DNA from: a virus
Virus record (IMG/VR): IMGVR_UViG_3300027730_000009
Coordinates: 1 to 64,000 of that record
Strand: one strand, 5' to 3'
DNA length: 64,000 bases
Positions 61,377 to 64,000 of the stretch are shown here, piece after piece. Positions within the stretch are counted from its first letter, which is position 1, and each line of letters opens with the position of its first letter. The notes below the pieces were generated by a model. It saw only the letters and a list, made by a program, of their open reading frames with translations. It made no database searches and was not told the origin of the DNA. Position numbers and translations under genes: made by a program.

Positions 61377-61859
61377 TCACTCTCCGTCAAGTGTTCTAAC
61401 ATGAACAACATTCTTATCTAATAATTTATAAATCTCAGTCAAGATATCTAAATCTGATTTGGCAAAGGGTTTATCTTGGTCAAATAAATCTTTTATAAAA
61501 TCAGGTATGGCACTTCTCATATTAATTGTTTCTTGATGATAAAAACTATCGTCAAAGAATTTTTTTAAATATTCTTTGTGTTCCCCTTTAGGTTTTAATA
61601 TTATATTTTCCAATTCAAAATTTTTAACTATAGTCTTCCAACACCACTCAAAATGACTTTCGATATCTTTTTCAGACATAGTAATTTTTGTTTCATTTGT
61701 GTTGTCACCCAAATAAGTGTCATTAATAGTCTGTGCCAAGGAAAGAAAAATATCACCAAACAAATCGATTTTCTCAGATATTATGTTATGTACTTGAAAC
61801 CATACCTCCACTTCGTGGTTAGGTATGGGCTTAGACATCCAATTAAAAAAATTCTCCAT
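61377..61859 (-). CDS. Hypothetical protein
   Basis: 160 residues, acidic, helical (FEVEVWFQVHNIISEKIDLF-like start; HFEWCWKTIVKNFELENIIL). No family recognised. The ATG at 61859 lies inside a terminator-like hairpin; a second Met at codon 8 (61838) is an alternative start. Confidence 0.55.
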   Translation of the reverse strand: MENFFNWMSKPIPNHEVEVWFQVHNIISEKIDLFGDIFLSLAQTINDTYLGDNTNETKITMSEKDIESHFEWCWKTIVKNFELENIILKPKGEHKEYLKKFFDDSFYHQETINMRSAIPDFIKDLFDQDKPFAKSDLDILTEIYKLLDKNVVHVRTLDGE

Positions 61860-61877
61860 AGGGTTTCTATGGAGAAT
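61851..61877 (-). terminator. Terminator-like hairpin covering a start codon
   Basis: ATTCTCCATA/TATGGAGAAT, a perfect 10-bp stem with a 7-base loop, followed by TTTTTTT on the minus strand. It terminates the upstream gene and its 3' arm contains the ATG of the gene at 61377. Confidence 0.7.
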
Positions 61878-61905
61878 TATAACAAATTGTAATGAAATTT
61901 ATAGG

Positions 61906-63360
61906 TTATTGAGTTTTTTGATTATAATCAACAATTTTTTTCATTCTATTAATTTCTTCTGAAATAATTTTTTCATTTTTGTTTTCAACAGATTCTAATT
62001 GATTCATAATCTTTTGAGACTTAGCCGCCCCTTTTTTCAAATTAAGTGCACCTTGTTCAGTACTTTCACCCGCTTGGTCAACAGGTTGTGGGTATCTTTT
62101 ATAAGATGCATTCATTTGCTCAGCACCATAAACATTGTCTTTGAAATTTTTATAGAACTTATCACCAACTTTAGATGGAACAACATTACCTAAGGCTTTT
62201 CCATCTTTATCGACTTGTGCATTTCCTGTTTTAGATGCTCCCTTGAGGTTAGCTTCAATCCATTCATCATTTGGTTTGATTTCATCATACACCAAATTGG
62301 TTTGACCAGGGAATGCAAACGCATCAATGTACTCTTCAACAGCATCAGAAGCCTTGTAAGCCTTCTTGGGAGTTTCTTTCATCTCACCATTTCCAACGGG
62401 AAATCCTTCAGGGTCCATTTCATATGTACCCTCAGACCCAGTCTTCAAATAATCTTTCATTTTTTTAACAACAGCATCTAAGTGGTCTTTGTTAACTTCC
62501 TTATTTTTATTTGAAATTTTATTAAAGTCAGGTTCAACTGACGAACTTTTCTTTTGCATATTGTTTTTTTGTTCTTTGATAATCATTTCAATTAGGTCAA
62601 TGATTTCACTTTCATACAACTTTAAAACTTTTTTATTTGAATTGGACTCTTGTAAATTTTTACATTTGTCTTTATTCATATTTAAATATAATTGAGCCAT
62701 TTTAGCAGGGTGTCCTCCAATCTTTTTTGCCGTTGTTGCGCATTTACATGTAACATCACCATCACTATCTACCATTTTCTTACGACTACACCATTTTGTG
62801 AAAGCACCCTTTTTCATGTCCACATCTTGAATCCATTTGTCATCTTTAGCTTCTTTAACGGGGTAAGTTTTACCATCGACAGTAAAAGTTTTTTTACCTT
62901 CTTCTCTTGCCTTAGCTAACTCCCCAGAGAACTCATTTCCCTCAACAGTTTCATCTTCTTCACCCATTCTCTGTTTATCAATATTTGAATAAACACCCAT
63001 TACTTTAGATTTTCTACCATCGAACTCATCTCTATCTTCATGGTCCTCCTCTTCGTACCCTTCATTTTTGATATCATGGATTTTAGGTTTTTCAGTTTTG
63101 AAGTCACCATATGGTTCAACTTCATCATCTTCAGTATCTCCAAAAGTAACTTCTTTCATGTCTCTTAACTTTTTAAAGTCGGCTGAAGTGAGTTTACCTT
63201 TAGGTTTAGCAACATCAAGTTTATGTTGGTTTCCCTGTAACTTCTCGTTAGTTTCCATTTTCTCAACAATTTGAGATACTAACTTCTCACTTTTTTCTCT
63301 TAAAGATTCATTCAAAACCTTCTCAACAATTTTATCAATGTGTTTTTCAAAATTATTCAT
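61906..63360 (-). CDS. Large protein with three tag-like segments
   Basis: 484 residues, highly charged, mostly helical. The first 18 residues (MNNFEKHIDKIVEKVLNE) are tag-like and end L-N-E before Ser. Near residues 247-263 YESEIIDLIEMIIKEQ repeats tag type C, and near 465-478 IISEEINRMKKIVDYNQ repeats tag type B. A Cys-rich motif (FTKWCSRKKMV...TCKCATTAKKIGG, about 190-215) lies between. It could be a scaffold or core protein whose binding segments the smaller tags copy (inference). Confidence 0.55.
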   Translation of the reverse strand: MNNFEKHIDKIVEKVLNESLREKSEKLVSQIVEKMETNEKLQGNQHKLDVAKPKGKLTSADFKKLRDMKEVTFGDTEDDEVEPYGDFKTEKPKIHDIKNEGYEEEDHEDRDEFDGRKSKVMGVYSNIDKQRMGEEDETVEGNEFSGELAKAREEGKKTFTVDGKTYPVKEAKDDKWIQDVDMKKGAFTKWCSRKKMVDSDGDVTCKCATTAKKIGGHPAKMAQLYLNMNKDKCKNLQESNSNKKVLKLYESEIIDLIEMIIKEQKNNMQKKSSSVEPDFNKISNKNKEVNKDHLDAVVKKMKDYLKTGSEGTYEMDPEGFPVGNGEMKETPKKAYKASDAVEEYIDAFAFPGQTNLVYDEIKPNDEWIEANLKGASKTGNAQVDKDGKALGNVVPSKVGDKFYKNFKDNVYGAEQMNASYKRYPQPVDQAGESTEQGALNLKKGAAKSQKIMNQLESVENKNEKIISEEINRMKKIVDYNQKTQ

Positions 63361-63374
63361 TTTATTGTTTTCTT

Positions 63375-63382
63375 AATAAATA
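63375..63382 (-). promoter_or_regulatory. TATTTATT element
   Basis: Minus strand TATTTATT 14 bases before the ATG at 63360. Confidence 0.35.
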
Positions 63383-63399
63383 TCAATCTTCTTTGAAGA

Positions 63400-64000
63400 T
63401 TACTGGTTATTTTTTTTATCTTGGATTTTCTTTAGGATTTCAATAATCGTACTTTCACTAAGACCTAATCTTTGACTTGCGTTTTTTAAGATGTGTTTCT
63501 TATTATCTATTTCGGATAAATCAATTGCACCAGCACCCTGATTACAATATGGGAATGTTAAACACTTCTTTTTGATTTTTACAAATTTACCACCCTTATA
63601 AATAGGTTTCTTACCACCTCTCCAATTTTTACTCCCTTTAGCAATAAATGCCGGTGTGGAATAGGCACCACTAGATGCTGAGGTTGTTGCCTCAGTTGTT
63701 TCTTCCTTTGACTCCTCAATTCTTTTTAATTTAGTGTAATAGTTGGGGTCTTCAGCCAAATGGTCCATAGCAATTTCTTTCGCAATTTTCATATCATCGC
63801 TGTGTTCCATTTCTACTTTGATACCCTTGACTAGTTGTTGAGCCAAATGCATTATCATTTTTGAAATTCTTTGAGGACTTTGTTTTTTTACTGTCTTATC
63901 ACCAACATGTTTCATTGCTAAATCGTATAGTGTTGACGCATCTGCCAGTCCACCTTTTAATTTATTATCTTCTTTGGTTTCTTCCTTTGTAAATAAAGGG
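63400..64000 (-). CDS. DUF5661-type protein, carboxy part (runs off right edge)
   Basis: The frame stays open upstream of the Met at 63915 to the window edge, reading LKGGLADASTLYDLAMKHVG across that Met, so the start is outside. KGIKVEMEHSDDMKIAKEIA and MDHLAEDPNYYTKL match DUF5661, a short helical phage domain with conserved E-H and D-H-L. A Thr/Ala/Ser linker leads to a basic tail with KKKCLTFPYCNQGAGAID. Function unknown. Confidence 0.7.
   Translation of the reverse strand, partial: PLFTKEETKEDNKLKGGLADASTLYDLAMKHVGDKTVKKQSPQRISKMIMHLAQQLVKGIKVEMEHSDDMKIAKEIAMDHLAEDPNYYTKLKRIEESKEETTEATTSASSGAYSTPAFIAKGSKNWRGGKKPIYKGGKFVKIKKKCLTFPYCNQGAGAIDLSEIDNKKHILKNASQRLGLSESTIIEILKKIQDKKNNQ

Noticed and set aside
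3887-63382. Calling the TATTTATA sites T4 late promoters
   Set aside because: The T4 box is TATAAATA on the coding strand; here the coding strand carries the complement, so the same factor cannot be assumed.
1-64000. Bacterial chromosome or genomic island instead of a phage
   Set aside because: S74 fibres, DUF3310, DUF932, homing endonucleases, RNA repair genes, tag set and overlap density all fit a large phage; no housekeeping host genes are present, though the lack of capsid or terminase genes here leaves some doubt.

Overview
The window looks like 64 kb from the genome of a large tailed phage that infects a member of the Bacteroidota. Phage evidence: densely packed genes that often overlap by 1-4 bases; three giant collagen-like fibre genes, each ending in a peptidase-S74 intramolecular chaperone; a DUF3310 gene; free-standing LAGLIDADG and GIY-YIG endonucleases; a lysozyme-like gene; phage-type RNA repair enzymes; and a tRNA. 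No terminase, portal or capsid gene lies in the window, so the assignment is by context. Host evidence: at least eleven promoters of the Bacteroidota form TTTG-N19..21-TAnnTTTG, nine signal peptides of flavobacterial style (ending SQ, GQ or AQ), and one protein with what looks like a type IX secretion sorting domain.

Layout. 1-3.9 kb: DNA modification and nuclease genes (N6-methylase, DUF262-HNH, PD-(D/E)XK-like). 3.9-7.6 kb: small proteins with a common amino-terminal tag, and a SPOR protein. 7.6-14.8 kb: a secretory block (nuclease, dockerin protein, N/S/Q-rich protein, CsgG-like protein, cohesin-dockerin-T9SS protein, metallopeptidase). 15-18.7 kb: two more tagged proteins, one of them a lysozyme. 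18.7-20.4 kb: UmuDC-like translesion polymerase. 20.7-24.2 kb: UDP-galactopyranose mutase and two glycosyltransferases. 26.4-27.5 kb: a gene-free RNA island on the minus strand, with a small RNA, an initiator-like tRNA and an ~810-nt ornate RNA, each with visible signals. 27.5-33 kb: Nudix, DUF192, peptidoglycan-binding, Dps-like, and a kinase / phosphoesterase / RNA ligase set. 33-39 kb: methyltransferases, homing endonucleases and small genes. 40.4-51.8 kb: three collagen-like fibres. 51.8-64 kb: glutaredoxin, thioredoxin, PcfJ-like, DUF932, tagged LRR protein, Dam methylase, DnaJ, a histone-H1-like protein, a large protein with three tag-like segments, and a DUF5661 gene.

The most interesting pattern is that at least eleven otherwise unrelated proteins begin with a short amphipathic segment of three related sequence types, each ending in [I/L]-x-E, which matches the cleavage rule of T4-type prohead proteases. 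Their cargo domains include a lysozyme, a peptidoglycan-binding domain, a zinc metallopeptidase, a ParB-like domain and three proteins with a Cys-x-Tyr-Gly...Thr-x-Trp-Cys motif. Most of these genes follow a TATTTATA element, also found before the fibre and secretory genes, whereas the methylases, polymerase and DUF932 genes use the host-like promoter. I infer a late set of tagged proteins packaged into the head, processed there and delivered to the host. The second main find is the ~810-nt structured RNA beside the tRNA, which resembles the GOLLD/ROOL class of giant phage RNAs by size, setting and hairpin density.
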